Assembly: GCA_026392355.1 (NCBI GenBank)
Contig: JAPLCF010000033.1
Coordinates: 1 to 32,304, forward strand
Source of the DNA: Actinomycetota bacterium
Lineage (GTDB): Bacteria; Actinomycetota; Thermoleophilia; Gaiellales; F1-60-MAGs149
Length of the DNA: 32,304 nt
Direction of reading: 5' to 3'
Shown: one piece after another, positions 22,233 to 29,313 of the stretch
Numbering within the stretch: the stretch's first letter is position 1
Layout: each line of letters opens with the position of its first letter
Notes under the pieces: generated by a model
Seen by the model: only the letters and a program-made list of their open reading frames with translations
Told to the model about the DNA's origin: nothing
Databases searched by the model: none
Translations under genes and position numbers: made by a program

Positions 22233-22895
22233 GTGCGCGTCCTCGTCGCCCGCTGCTCGATCGGGTACTCGGGTCGCCTGACCACGCGCCTTGCCAGCGG
22301 CGACCGCATCATCATCTTCAAGGACGACGGCTCCGTCTGCGTGCACGGCCCCAAGGGCTTCAAGCCGATCAACTACATGTCTGGTCCGACCGCGATCACG
22401 GAGGAGGACGGCCTGATCACCGTGCGTCGCCCGGAGACCGGCGAGACACTGATGATCGAGGTCGAGCAGGTCATCGCCGACGATGCTCACGGCCTCGAAG
22501 ACAACGCAGTCCTGGAGCGCGAAGGCCGCGAGCTTGAACTCCATGCGCTGCTCGAGCGTGCGCCCGACCTGATCGAGGAGGGCCTGGAGATCCTCGAGCG
22601 CGAGCGCGCCACCGACGTCGGCCCCGTCGATTTTCTGGCGAAGGACACCGAGGGCCGCATCGTCCTCGTCGAGGTGAAGCGCGTGAAGGCCGTCGTCGCC
22701 GCCGTCGAGCAGGTCGTCCGCTACCGCGAGCACATCGAGAAGGACGCCGCCTACGCGGGCGCCCGCGCGATCGTGCTGGCGCCGGAATTCGCTCCGCAGG
22801 CCCGCAAGTTGGCCGAGCGCCGCAACGTGGAATGCATCGTGCTCGACGTCGCCGCGCTCTACGCGGGGACCGAGCAAGACCCCACGCTCTTCTAG
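22233..22895 (+). CDS. nucS: NucS/EndoMS mismatch-specific endonuclease
   Basis: The 220-residue protein has an N-terminal beta-rich dimerisation domain (RVLVARCSIGYSGRLTTRL, FKDDGSVCVHG) and a C-terminal nuclease domain. The catalytic residues are in TDVGPVDFLAKD (Asp133) and IVLVEVKR (Glu147, Lys149), the D-x13-E-x-K spacing of NucS. It ends QDPTLF, like a sliding-clamp-binding peptide. NucS replaces MutS/MutL mismatch repair in many actinobacteria and some archaea by cutting both strands at mismatches. The middle of the nuclease domain (VKAVVAAVEQVVRYREH) differs from the usual RRGEIDGVEQL form. The GTG start at 22233 is 3 bp after rmlB. Its TAG stop begins the next -10 box. Confidence 0.9.
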   Translation: MRVLVARCSIGYSGRLTTRLASGDRIIIFKDDGSVCVHGPKGFKPINYMSGPTAITEEDGLITVRRPETGETLMIEVEQVIADDAHGLEDNAVLEREGRELELHALLERAPDLIEEGLEILERERATDVGPVDFLAKDTEGRIVLVEVKRVKAVVAAVEQVVRYREHIEKDAAYAGARAIVLAPEFAPQARKLAERRNVECIVLDVAALYAGTEQDPTLF

Positions 22896-22898
22896 GCA
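22893..22898 (+). promoter_or_regulatory. -10-like element TAGGCA containing the nucS stop codon
   Basis: TAGGCA begins with the nucS stop TAG and lies 8 nt before the ATG at 22907. The last base departs from the TANNNT pattern, so support is weaker than for the other sites. Confidence 0.4.
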
Positions 22899-22906
22899 TG
22901 GGTGCC

Positions 22907-23317
22907 ATGCGACGCGCCGTCTCCACCCTCCTCCTACTTCCGGTCCTCATCCTGGTCGCCGCGTGCGGTGGCGCGGCCACCAACTCTGGTGCCGTCCCTC
23001 CCGAGACGATCGTCCAGCAGACCGCGGTTACCGGTACGGATCTTGTCGGCTCGGTCGGGCCAGGCTTCGAGATCATGCTCGCGCAAGACGGCAAGGCTGT
23101 CGCCGAGCTGCCCGCCGGCACCTACACACTGGCCGTCACCGACGAGGCCGCCACGCACGACTTCGCGCTGCAGGCGCCCGACGGCACGATCACGCAGATC
23201 ACCGACGTGGCGTTCACCGGCACCAAGAGCACCACCGTGGCGCTCACGCCTGGTGTCTGGACCTACCTGTGCCAGCCGCACTCGACCCAGATGCACGGGT
23301 CGTTCACGGTCAGTTAG
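22907..23317 (+). CDS. Cupredoxin-like copper lipoprotein
   Basis: The 136-residue precursor has a lipoprotein signal, MRRAVSTLLLLPVLILVAAC, with the lipidated cysteine at 20. After a short linker comes a small beta-barrel domain with the type 1 copper ligands: THDFAL (His84) and YLCQPHSTQMHG (Cys122, His125, Met129), the C-x2-H-x3-M loop of plastocyanin-like proteins. It is expected on the outer face of the membrane as a one-electron carrier or copper-binding protein; the partner is unknown. ATG 22907 is preferred to ATG 22898, which would overlap the -10-like box. It converges with fabI with a 4-bp gap and no visible terminator. Confidence 0.88.
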   Translation: MRRAVSTLLLLPVLILVAACGGAATNSGAVPPETIVQQTAVTGTDLVGSVGPGFEIMLAQDGKAVAELPAGTYTLAVTDEAATHDFALQAPDGTITQITDVAFTGTKSTTVALTPGVWTYLCQPHSTQMHGSFTVS

Positions 23318-23321
23318 GCGA

Positions 23322-24083
23322 CTAGAGCCCCATTGCGTGATAGCCGGCGTCGACGTAGGCGACGGTACCCGTCACGTTCTCGGCGTCGAGTAGGTACGCA
23401 GCGGCCTTGCCGACGTCGCCCTGGTCCACGTTGCGCTGGAGCGGCGAGCGCTGCAGCACGAGCTCTTCCATCGTCGTGAAGCCCGGGATCGAGCGGCCGG
23501 CGAGCGTACGCACCGGGCCAGCGGAGACCGCGTTGACGCGGATGTTCTTCGGGCCGAGGTCGGCGGCGAGATACCGCATCGACGAGTCGAGTGCCGACTT
23601 GGCAACGCCCATCACGTTGTAGCCCGGGACCGCGCGCTCGCCACCGAGGTACGTCATCGTCACGATCGAGCCGCCACCACGGGCCTCCATGTGCGGCTCG
23701 GCCTCGCGCGCCATCGCCACCAGCGAGTAGGCAGACACATCGACAGCCAGCCAGAAGTCCTCGCGCTTGGTCTCGATGAAACGCTGCTGCAGGTCGTGCG
23801 CCTGTGCGAACGCGATCGAGTGGACGAGGATATCGAGGCCGCCGAGCTGACCGACGACGGTGTCGAAGGCCGCCTTGATCGAGGCGTCGTCGCGCGCGTC
23901 CATCTCGACGCAGATGTCGGAGCCGACGGTTGCTGCGAGGTCGCGGACGTTCTTCTCGACGCGCTCACCCTGGTAGGTGAAGGCGAGCTTGGCACCCTGC
24001 CGATGCAGCTCTTCCGCGATACCCCACGCGATCGAGCGCTTGTTCGCGACACCGGCGATGAGAGCGAGCTTGCCTTCGAGCAT
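23322..24083 (-). CDS. fabI: Enoyl-[acyl-carrier-protein] reductase (FabI type)
   Basis: The 253-residue short-chain dehydrogenase has the FabI-specific N-terminus LALIAGVANKRSIAWGIAEEL, DILVHSIAFA, and the catalytic pair in TYLGGERAVPGYNVMGVAKS (Tyr145, Tyr155, Lys162; Tyr-x6-Lys). ENVTGTVAYVDAGYHAMG closes the protein as in other FabI. It reduces enoyl-ACP with NADH in the last step of each fatty-acid elongation round. GGAGG lies 5 nt before ATG 24083, one of the few clear Shine-Dalgarno sites in the window. A strong hairpin at 24104-24133 separates it from coxM upstream. A minus-strand TACGAT (24097-24102) is a possible promoter but would give a leader too short to contain the whole ribosome site. 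Confidence 0.93.
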   Translation of the reverse strand: MLEGKLALIAGVANKRSIAWGIAEELHRQGAKLAFTYQGERVEKNVRDLAATVGSDICVEMDARDDASIKAAFDTVVGQLGGLDILVHSIAFAQAHDLQQRFIETKREDFWLAVDVSAYSLVAMAREAEPHMEARGGGSIVTMTYLGGERAVPGYNVMGVAKSALDSSMRYLAADLGPKNIRVNAVSAGPVRTLAGRSIPGFTTMEELVLQRSPLQRNVDQGDVGKAAAYLLDAENVTGTVAYVDAGYHAMGL

Positions 24084-24103
24084 GGGGTCCTCCGAGATCG
24101 TAC

Positions 24104-24133
24104 GGGGTCGGGCTCCTCGCAGAGCCCGACCCC
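24104..24133 (-). terminator. 12-bp perfect hairpin after coxM
   Basis: Arms 24104-24115 and 24122-24133 are perfectly complementary, G+C-rich, with a 6-nt loop, starting 8 bp after the coxM stop. No T-run follows on the minus strand, so termination would be of the U-less type often proposed for high-GC bacteria, or the hairpin only protects the cox mRNA 3' end. Confidence 0.65.
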
Positions 24134-24140
24134 GCGCCGA

Positions 24141-24956
24141 TTAGCGGCTGCTCGCCTCGCCGTGCGCCTTGCGGGCGAGGACGCCGAGGAGGTGCTTCTT
24201 GTACTCCACCGAACCGTCGAGCCCGGCGTGCGGCTCGATGCCCTCGGCGACCTTGGCGATCGCGTCATCGAGCGACCCGCCGCCGTTCAGGACAGCCTCG
24301 AAGGCCGAGAGGCGCACGGGCTTGTCAGCCACACCGGTGGCAGCGGCGCGCACGCCGTTGTCCCCGATGCAGACGCCAACGCCGACGACCGTCCAGTCGA
24401 TCGCGCGACGATGGAACTTGGCGTACGCCGAGTGGTCGTCGCTCTTCGGGATGCGGACCTGCGTGATGATCTCGCCCGGCTCGAGCGTCGTCGTCAGGTA
24501 GGTCGTGATCAGGTCCTCGGCGAGGATGCGACGCTCGCCGTTCGGGCCCTTGGCGATCACCGATGCGCCCGCTGCAATCAGCGTGGCGGGCATGTCGCTG
24601 TGCGGATCGGCGTGCCCGAGCGACCCGCCGATCGTGCCGCGGTTACGAACCTGCGGGCTGCCGATGCCGCCCGCAGCGTCGGCGACGAGCCCGGCGTGCG
24701 CGCGGATCAGCTCACTCGCGGCAATCTCGCGATGGATCGTCATCGCGCCGACGGCGATCTCGTCCTCGTCCTCGCAGATCCCGACGAGCTCGGGAATGCC
24801 GCTGAGGTCGACGATGGCGTGCGGCGCCGCGAGGCGCAGCCGCATCATCGGCATCAGCGACTGTCCGCCAGACAGCGGCACCGCACCCGCCGCGACTGCG
24901 GCGACCGCCTCGTCGATCGACGAGGCCTTCGTGTACTCGAGCGTGGACGGAATCAC
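24141..24956 (-). CDS. coxM: Molybdenum hydroxylase FAD subunit (CoxM-like)
   Basis: The 271-residue protein has the two FAD-binding motifs of this family, VPLSGGQSLMPMMRLRLAAP (about residues 26-45) and GSPQVRNRGTIGGSLGHADP (about residues 97-116). An ALPHAIVDLSGIPEL-type strand and a C-terminal CODH_FAD domain (AYAKFHRRAIDWTVVGVGV) complete the usual length. It passes electrons from the iron-sulfur subunit to FAD. Its GTG start overlaps the coxL stop by 4 bp, with AGGAGG at good distance upstream. In the S-L-M order this is the last subunit gene, and a hairpin follows its stop. The substrate is set by the large subunit. Confidence 0.9.
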   Translation of the reverse strand: MIPSTLEYTKASSIDEAVAAVAAGAVPLSGGQSLMPMMRLRLAAPHAIVDLSGIPELVGICEDEDEIAVGAMTIHREIAASELIRAHAGLVADAAGGIGSPQVRNRGTIGGSLGHADPHSDMPATLIAAGASVIAKGPNGERRILAEDLITTYLTTTLEPGEIITQVRIPKSDDHSAYAKFHRRAIDWTVVGVGVCIGDNGVRAAATGVADKPVRLSAFEAVLNGGGSLDDAIAKVAEGIEPHAGLDGSVEYKKHLLGVLARKAHGEASSR

Positions 24957-27313
24957 GACTTGGCCTCCTGAATGACGTTCCAGATACGCGCCGGCTGCAT
25001 CGGCATCTCGATGTGGCGGACGCCGAGCCCCGACAGCGCATCGACGGCGGCGTTAACGATCGCCGCTGAGGCGCCGATCGTGCCGGCCTCGCCGATGCCC
25101 TTGACACCCAGCGGGTTCGAGGGCGACGGGGTGGTCGTGCGCGACAGCGTCATCTCCGGCACATCGGCCGCACTGGGCACGAGGTACTCGACGAACGTCG
25201 GCGTGAGCATCTGCCCATCCTCGGCGTAGACGGTCTCCTCAAAGAGCGCCTGGCCGAGGCCCTGAATGATGCCGCCGTGGACCTGTCCGTCCACGATCAG
25301 CGGGTTGATCACGTTGCCGCAGTCGTCAACGGCCGTGTACTTGAGGATCTCGATGCGACCCGTGTCCGGATCGATCTCGACCTCGCACACGTGCGTGCCG
25401 CTCGGGAACGTGAAGTTCGGCGGATCATGGAACGTCGTCGCCTCGAGCACCGGCTCGATGCCCTCCGGCAGCGACGCCGACGTCCAGCCCGCGTAGGCGA
25501 GCTCCTGGATCGTCTTGGAGCGATCGGGCGAGCCCTTCACCTGCCAGGCCGTGCCGGTCCACTCCATGTCGTCGACCGAGCACTCGAGGAGATGCGCCGC
25601 GAGCTCGCGGGCCTTCTCACGCACCTTGCCGAGCGAGCGATACAGCGCGATGCCGCCGACGGCCAGCGAGCGCGAGCCGTAGGTGCCGAGGCCGTACGGC
25701 TGGAAGGCCGTGTCGCCGTGGATCACCTCGACGTCCTCGAACGGGATGCCGAGCTCGGTCTGGGTGATCTGCGACCACGAGGTCGCGTGGCCCTGGCCGT
25801 GCGGCGAGGTACCCGTGATGACGGTTGCCTTGCCGGTCGGGTGCAGACGCACCGTGGAGTGCTCCCAGCCCGGAGCGCCGATCCCGAGAGCCGCGGTGAC
25901 GGCGCTCGGTGCGAGGCCGCAGACCTCGACGTACGTCGAGAGCCCGATGCCACGGTACTTGCCCTTGGCCTCGCTCTCGGCGCGACGCGCCTCGAAGCCC
26001 GCGTAGTCCGACAGCTCGAGTGCCGCGTCGAGGTTCTCGTCGTACGAGCCCGAGTCGTAGATCAGCCCCGTCGCCGAGCTGTACGGGAACTGCTCCGGCT
26101 TGATGAAGTTGCGGCGGCGAATCTCCGCGGCATCGATGCCGAGCTCGTCGGCGATCGCGTCCATCAGGCGCTCGATGCCGTGCGTGGCTTCGGGGCGTCC
26201 GGCACCGCGATAGGCGTCGGTCGGCGTTGTGTTGGTGAACGCCTGCCGGATCCTGATCGAGATGTCCTGAATGTCGTAGAGCCCCGGCACCATGAAGAGC
26301 GTGAGGTGCGAGATCGACGGCGTCAGGAGCATGTTGTACGCGCCGTTGTTCTGGATGGCGTCGAACTTGAGCGCGACGATCTTGCCCTCGTCGGTGACGC
26401 CGACCTCGTAGTACTGGACCTGTGCGCGGCCGTGGATGGTTGCGACACCGGCCTCGGTGCGATCCTCGATCCACTTGACCGGGCGACCGACAGCGTGCGA
26501 CGCGGCGCACACCGCGAACTCCTCGCGGTACGTGTTGAGCTTGGCGCCGAAGCCGCCACCCACGTCGGGGGTGACGACGCGGACCTTCGCCTCAGACGTG
26601 CCACAGACGATGCTGACGAACGTGCGGACGAAGTGCGCGACCTGCGTGGAGGTGTAGAGCGTGACCTCGCCGGTCGCATCCTGCCAGTCGCCGATGCACC
26701 CGCGGGTCTCCATCGCCGACGGCGTGAGGCGCTGGTTGTCGACGCGCAGCTTGATGACCTTCGACGCCTTGGCCATAGCGTCGTCGAAGCCGTCGGTGTG
26801 GTGCTCGAGCGTCTTGACGAGGTTGCTGTCGTACTCGGCGTGCACGAGCGGTGCACCAGCCTCGAGGGCCTTCTCGGCATCGACCACGACCGGGAGGGGG
26901 TCGTACTCAACGTGCACGAGGTCGGCACCATCACGGGCCAGGTAGCGGTCGTCGGCAATCACCATCGCGACGGGCTCGCCGACGTAGCGGGCGATCTCCT
27001 TCACGAGGATGGCCTGCTCGGGATGGCGAACGTCGCCCCCCGGGTTCGACGCGCTGAGCACACCGGTCTCCACCGGCAGCGACTCATGCGTCAGCACGGC
27101 GTGGACACCGGGCAGCGCGAGCGCGGCAGCAGCGTCGATCGACGTGATGCGCGCATGACCAAACGGGGAGCGCACAAACGCGGCGTGCAGCATGCCAGGC
27201 AGCTTGAGATCGTCTACGTAGCGGCCTTCGCCGGTGACGAACTTGCGGTCCTCCTTACGCAGCACCGCATCGCCGATGCCGCCGGCGGCCTGGGTCGTGT
27301 AGTCGACGGCCAT
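24953..27313 (-). CDS. coxL: Molybdenum hydroxylase large subunit, form II CoxL-like
   Basis: A full-length 786-residue molybdopterin subunit. It has RKFVTGEGRYVDDL at the N-terminus, the TPDVGGGFGAK cofactor loop (about residue 248-258), the active-site loop DAYRGAGRPEA (residues 366-376), TGTSPHGQGHATSW, and GVKGIGEAGTIGA with the catalytic-type Glu742. True (form I) CO dehydrogenases have AYRCSFR, whose cysteine bridges Mo and Cu; AYRGAGR is the form II signature, so CO oxidation is not supported. Other aromatic or heterocyclic substrates are possible. It follows coxS by 2 bp with AGGAG before the ATG. The MocA-like protein at 10.6 kb could supply the cytosine-dinucleotide cofactor. Confidence 0.92.
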   Translation of the reverse strand: MAVDYTTQAAGGIGDAVLRKEDRKFVTGEGRYVDDLKLPGMLHAAFVRSPFGHARITSIDAAAALALPGVHAVLTHESLPVETGVLSASNPGGDVRHPEQAILVKEIARYVGEPVAMVIADDRYLARDGADLVHVEYDPLPVVVDAEKALEAGAPLVHAEYDSNLVKTLEHHTDGFDDAMAKASKVIKLRVDNQRLTPSAMETRGCIGDWQDATGEVTLYTSTQVAHFVRTFVSIVCGTSEAKVRVVTPDVGGGFGAKLNTYREEFAVCAASHAVGRPVKWIEDRTEAGVATIHGRAQVQYYEVGVTDEGKIVALKFDAIQNNGAYNMLLTPSISHLTLFMVPGLYDIQDISIRIRQAFTNTTPTDAYRGAGRPEATHGIERLMDAIADELGIDAAEIRRRNFIKPEQFPYSSATGLIYDSGSYDENLDAALELSDYAGFEARRAESEAKGKYRGIGLSTYVEVCGLAPSAVTAALGIGAPGWEHSTVRLHPTGKATVITGTSPHGQGHATSWSQITQTELGIPFEDVEVIHGDTAFQPYGLGTYGSRSLAVGGIALYRSLGKVREKARELAAHLLECSVDDMEWTGTAWQVKGSPDRSKTIQELAYAGWTSASLPEGIEPVLEATTFHDPPNFTFPSGTHVCEVEIDPDTGRIEILKYTAVDDCGNVINPLIVDGQVHGGIIQGLGQALFEETVYAEDGQMLTPTFVEYLVPSAADVPEMTLSRTTTPSPSNPLGVKGIGEAGTIGASAAIVNAAVDALSGLGVRHIEMPMQPARIWNVIQEAKS

Positions 27314-27315
27314 GA

Positions 27316-27792
27316 TCAGCTCCTCGCCATCTGGTCGGCCGCGGCACGGATGCTCGCGACGATGTTCTGGTAGCCGGTGCAGCGGCAGAGGTTGCCCTCG
27401 AGCGCGGCGCGGATCTCGTCATCCGTAGCGTTCGGCTGCTGCTCGATGATGCCGACGGCAGCCATCATCATGCCCGGCGTGCAGTAGCCGCACTGGAGAC
27501 CGTGGTTCTCGTGGAACGCCTGCTGGATCGGATGCAACGTGCCGTCCTCGGACTGCAGGCCCTCAACGGTGCGGACCTCGCGACCATCGCACTGGATGGC
27601 AAGCGTCGAGCACGACAGGACAGCATCGCCATCGACGTGCACAGTGCAGCAGCCACATGTCGATGTATCGCAGCCGATATGCGTACCCGTCAGGTTCAAC
27701 TGCTCGCGCAGGAAGTGCACGAGCAGGGTCCGAGGCTCGACCTCGGCGGTGTGGGCCGTGCCATTAACGGTCACGGTGATGGTCTCACCCAT
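27316..27792 (-). CDS. coxS: Molybdenum hydroxylase iron-sulfur subunit (CoxS-like)
   Basis: The 158-residue protein has two [2Fe-2S] sites: a plant-type N-terminal one, CDTSTCGCC with Cys41, Cys46, Cys49 and later Cys61, and a C-terminal one, CGYCTPG (Cys101, Cys104) with NLCRCTGYQNI (Cys136, Cys138). TITVTVNGTAHTAEVEPRTL at the start is the usual ferredoxin strand. It relays electrons from the molybdenum site to the FAD subunit. It is the first gene of the operon, with a purine-rich AGGAGG site before ATG 27792 and a promoter at 27838-27866. The order S-L-M matches form II clusters. Confidence 0.94.
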   Translation of the reverse strand: MGETITVTVNGTAHTAEVEPRTLLVHFLREQLNLTGTHIGCDTSTCGCCTVHVDGDAVLSCSTLAIQCDGREVRTVEGLQSEDGTLHPIQQAFHENHGLQCGYCTPGMMMAAVGIIEQQPNATDDEIRAALEGNLCRCTGYQNIVASIRAAADQMARS

Positions 27793-27837
27793 CTTCAGTT
27801 CCTCCTCCCGGCCCAGCGGAGCGGGGCCCTTGCGCCG

Positions 27838-27866
27838 ATCCTAGTGGCAAACGGCGCGAAAGTGAA
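27838..27866 (-). promoter_or_regulatory. coxS promoter: TTCACT -35, TAGGAT -10
   Basis: On the minus strand TTCACT (27866-27861) and TAGGAT (27843-27838) are separated by exactly 17 bp. The start codon is 45 nt further on, with AGGAGG in between, so this transcript has an ordinary leader. It contrasts with the leaderless divergent homoserine kinase promoter in the same gap. Confidence 0.55.
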
Positions 27867-27923
27867 CTGCGCGATCCAGATCGCAACGCGTGTGAAACAG
27901 CGGGGCACCGCCCACCGATCCAC

Positions 27924-27929
27924 TAGGCT
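27924..27929 (+). promoter_or_regulatory. -10 element TAGGCT for the homoserine kinase gene
   Basis: TAGGCT is followed by 7 nt and GTG 27937. It fixes the start, because the longer in-frame reading frame upstream runs into coxS on the other strand. Confidence 0.65.
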
Positions 27930-27936
27930 CCTGCCC

Positions 27937-28818
27937 GTGGCCGAGTCCTCCGCAATCGTCGACGTTCCCGGCTCGTCCGCGAACCTCGGGCCCGGCTACG
28001 ACTGCCTCGCCATTGCGTTGCCGTTTCGGCTGCGCGTTGAAGCCAAGCGTCGCTCCGGGCCCCTGAGCGTGCGCGTGTCCGGTGAGGGCGCCGACGTGTT
28101 GCCGGCAGACGCCTCCAACCTCGTGGTGTCCACGCTGCTGACCGAGCTTGATGAGCGTGGCGACGACCTCGCAATCGAGATCCGCAACGACATCCCACTC
28201 GGCGCCGGCTGCGGCTCGTCAGCCGCCGCGATCGTGGCGGCGCTGGCCGCCGCCGATGTCCTGCGCGGCCACGAGCTGAACACCGCGAGCCTGATCCTGC
28301 GCGCCTCTGCCATCGAGGGCCACCCCGACAACGTCGCCGCTAGCGTGCTCGGCGGAATCACCATCGCTGCGGGCGATCCCGCCATCGCACGCCGTATCGA
28401 TCCGCCAGCTGGCCTCGGCCTGGTCGTGGCAGTGGCCGACGAGCGCGTCGCCACCAAGGACGCCCGCGCCGCACTGACACCCGAGGTGCCCCGCAGTAGT
28501 GCCGTCTGGAACATCCAGCACAGCGCGCTGCTCGTGCATGCCCTGCATACCGGCGCACTCGACGACGTCTCGGCCGCGCTGACCGACCGCCTGCATCAGG
28601 ACGCCCGCGAGCCGCTGATGCCGACGTTCTCCGCCCTGCGTAGCCGCGCCGCCGAGCTCGGTGCTCTGGGCGTCACCCTGTCCGGCGCCGGCCCCTCCGT
28701 CCTCGTCTGGTGCAATGCCGCCACGACCGAGCAGGTAGCCGTAGCCGTGCGCGAAATCGCAACGACCGCCGCGGTCTACGCCGTGCAGCCCGAAGCCGTC
28801 GGCCTCAGCGTCGGCTAG
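27937..28818 (+). CDS. thrB: Homoserine kinase (GHMP family)
   Basis: The 293-residue GHMP kinase begins VDVPGSSANLGPGYDCLAIAL, the homoserine kinase N-terminal motif, with the ATP loop IPLGAGCGSSAAAIVAALAAAD (GxGSSAAA; Cys replaces the more usual Leu), SAIEGHPDNVAASVLGGITIA and the C-terminal VTLSGAGPSVLVW. It phosphorylates homoserine on the way to threonine in the cytoplasm. No hom or thrC gene is next to it in the window, unlike the common hom-thrC-thrB order. GTG 27937 is chosen because the -10 box TAGGCT lies 7 nt upstream and the conserved motif starts about seven residues in. It converges with a lipoprotein gene with a 9-bp gap. Confidence 0.9.
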   Translation: MAESSAIVDVPGSSANLGPGYDCLAIALPFRLRVEAKRRSGPLSVRVSGEGADVLPADASNLVVSTLLTELDERGDDLAIEIRNDIPLGAGCGSSAAAIVAALAAADVLRGHELNTASLILRASAIEGHPDNVAASVLGGITIAAGDPAIARRIDPPAGLGLVVAVADERVATKDARAALTPEVPRSSAVWNIQHSALLVHALHTGALDDVSAALTDRLHQDAREPLMPTFSALRSRAAELGALGVTLSGAGPSVLVWCNAATTEQVAVAVREIATTAAVYAVQPEAVGLSVG

Positions 28819-28827
28819 GCAGTACGA

Positions 28828-29301
28828 CTAGCTGCAGGTCTTCGCGGCCTGCGCGATCTCCTGCGAGAACTGCTGGATCTCGCTGGCGACCTGCGTGGGA
28901 AGGGCCTCGACGGCCGCGGCCGTGGTCGGCACCGACGGGTCCTTGCCATCGAGCAACGTGGCCCCAGCGACGGCCTTCTGGACCGCCTGCTTGCATTCGT
29001 CGCTCGCGACGGCCTCGAGCACCGTCAGCGCGGTGCCGATCGGCGCCCAGTCGCCTGCCAAGGTGTCCAGTGCCTTCTTGGCGCAGGCGGACTGTGCGGC
29101 GTTGTCCTTGGCGACGTTGGTGCAGTCCTGCAGCGACAGCGCAAACTGCGCGCCCTTGTTCTCGAAGTCATTCGTGGCAGACGTCAGCTGCTCGAAGGCG
29201 CCCGACGCGTTGCGCGAAGAGCTCTCCGAGCCGCACCCGGCGAGGACAGCGGCGACGAGGGCGAGTAGAAGCAGTGGGGCGAGGCGAAGGCGAGTCATCA
29301 C
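28828..29301 (-). CDS. Lipoprotein of unknown function with four conserved-looking cysteines
   Basis: The 157-residue precursor has a lipoprotein signal, RLRLAPLLLLALVAAVLAGC, with the lipobox LAGC. The mature part is mainly helical and polar, with four cysteines besides the lipidated one (LQDCTN, QSACAK, SDECKQ and the final KTCS), enough for two disulfides. I do not recognise a family. It is expected on the outer membrane face of the cytoplasmic membrane. It follows lipA after 9 bp, but TAGACT, 6 nt upstream of GTG 29301, gives it its own leaderless start; ATG 29298 is the alternative. The nearby CcdA/TlpA system could in principle act on its cysteines, but nothing links them directly. Confidence 0.75.
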   Translation of the reverse strand: MMTRLRLAPLLLLALVAAVLAGCGSESSSRNASGAFEQLTSATNDFENKGAQFALSLQDCTNVAKDNAAQSACAKKALDTLAGDWAPIGTALTVLEAVASDECKQAVQKAVAGATLLDGKDPSVPTTAAAVEALPTQVASEIQQFSQEIAQAAKTCS

Positions 29302-29307
29302 GCGCGG

Positions 29308-29313
29308 AGTCTA
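29308..29313 (-). promoter_or_regulatory. -10 element TAGACT containing the lipA stop codon
   Basis: On the minus strand the lipA stop TAG (29313-29311) forms the first half of TAGACT. Six nt separate it from GTG 29301. This is the third case of a stop codon fused to a -10 box in the window. Confidence 0.6.

Noticed and set aside
24953-27313. Genuine aerobic CO dehydrogenase
   Set aside because: The active-site loop is AYRGAGR rather than AYRCSFR, so the cysteine that binds copper is absent.
25277-27373. Plus-strand ORF of 698 codons opposite coxL
   Set aside because: It mirrors the coxL codons on the other strand and has no recognisable domain; coxL has all its motifs in the minus frame.
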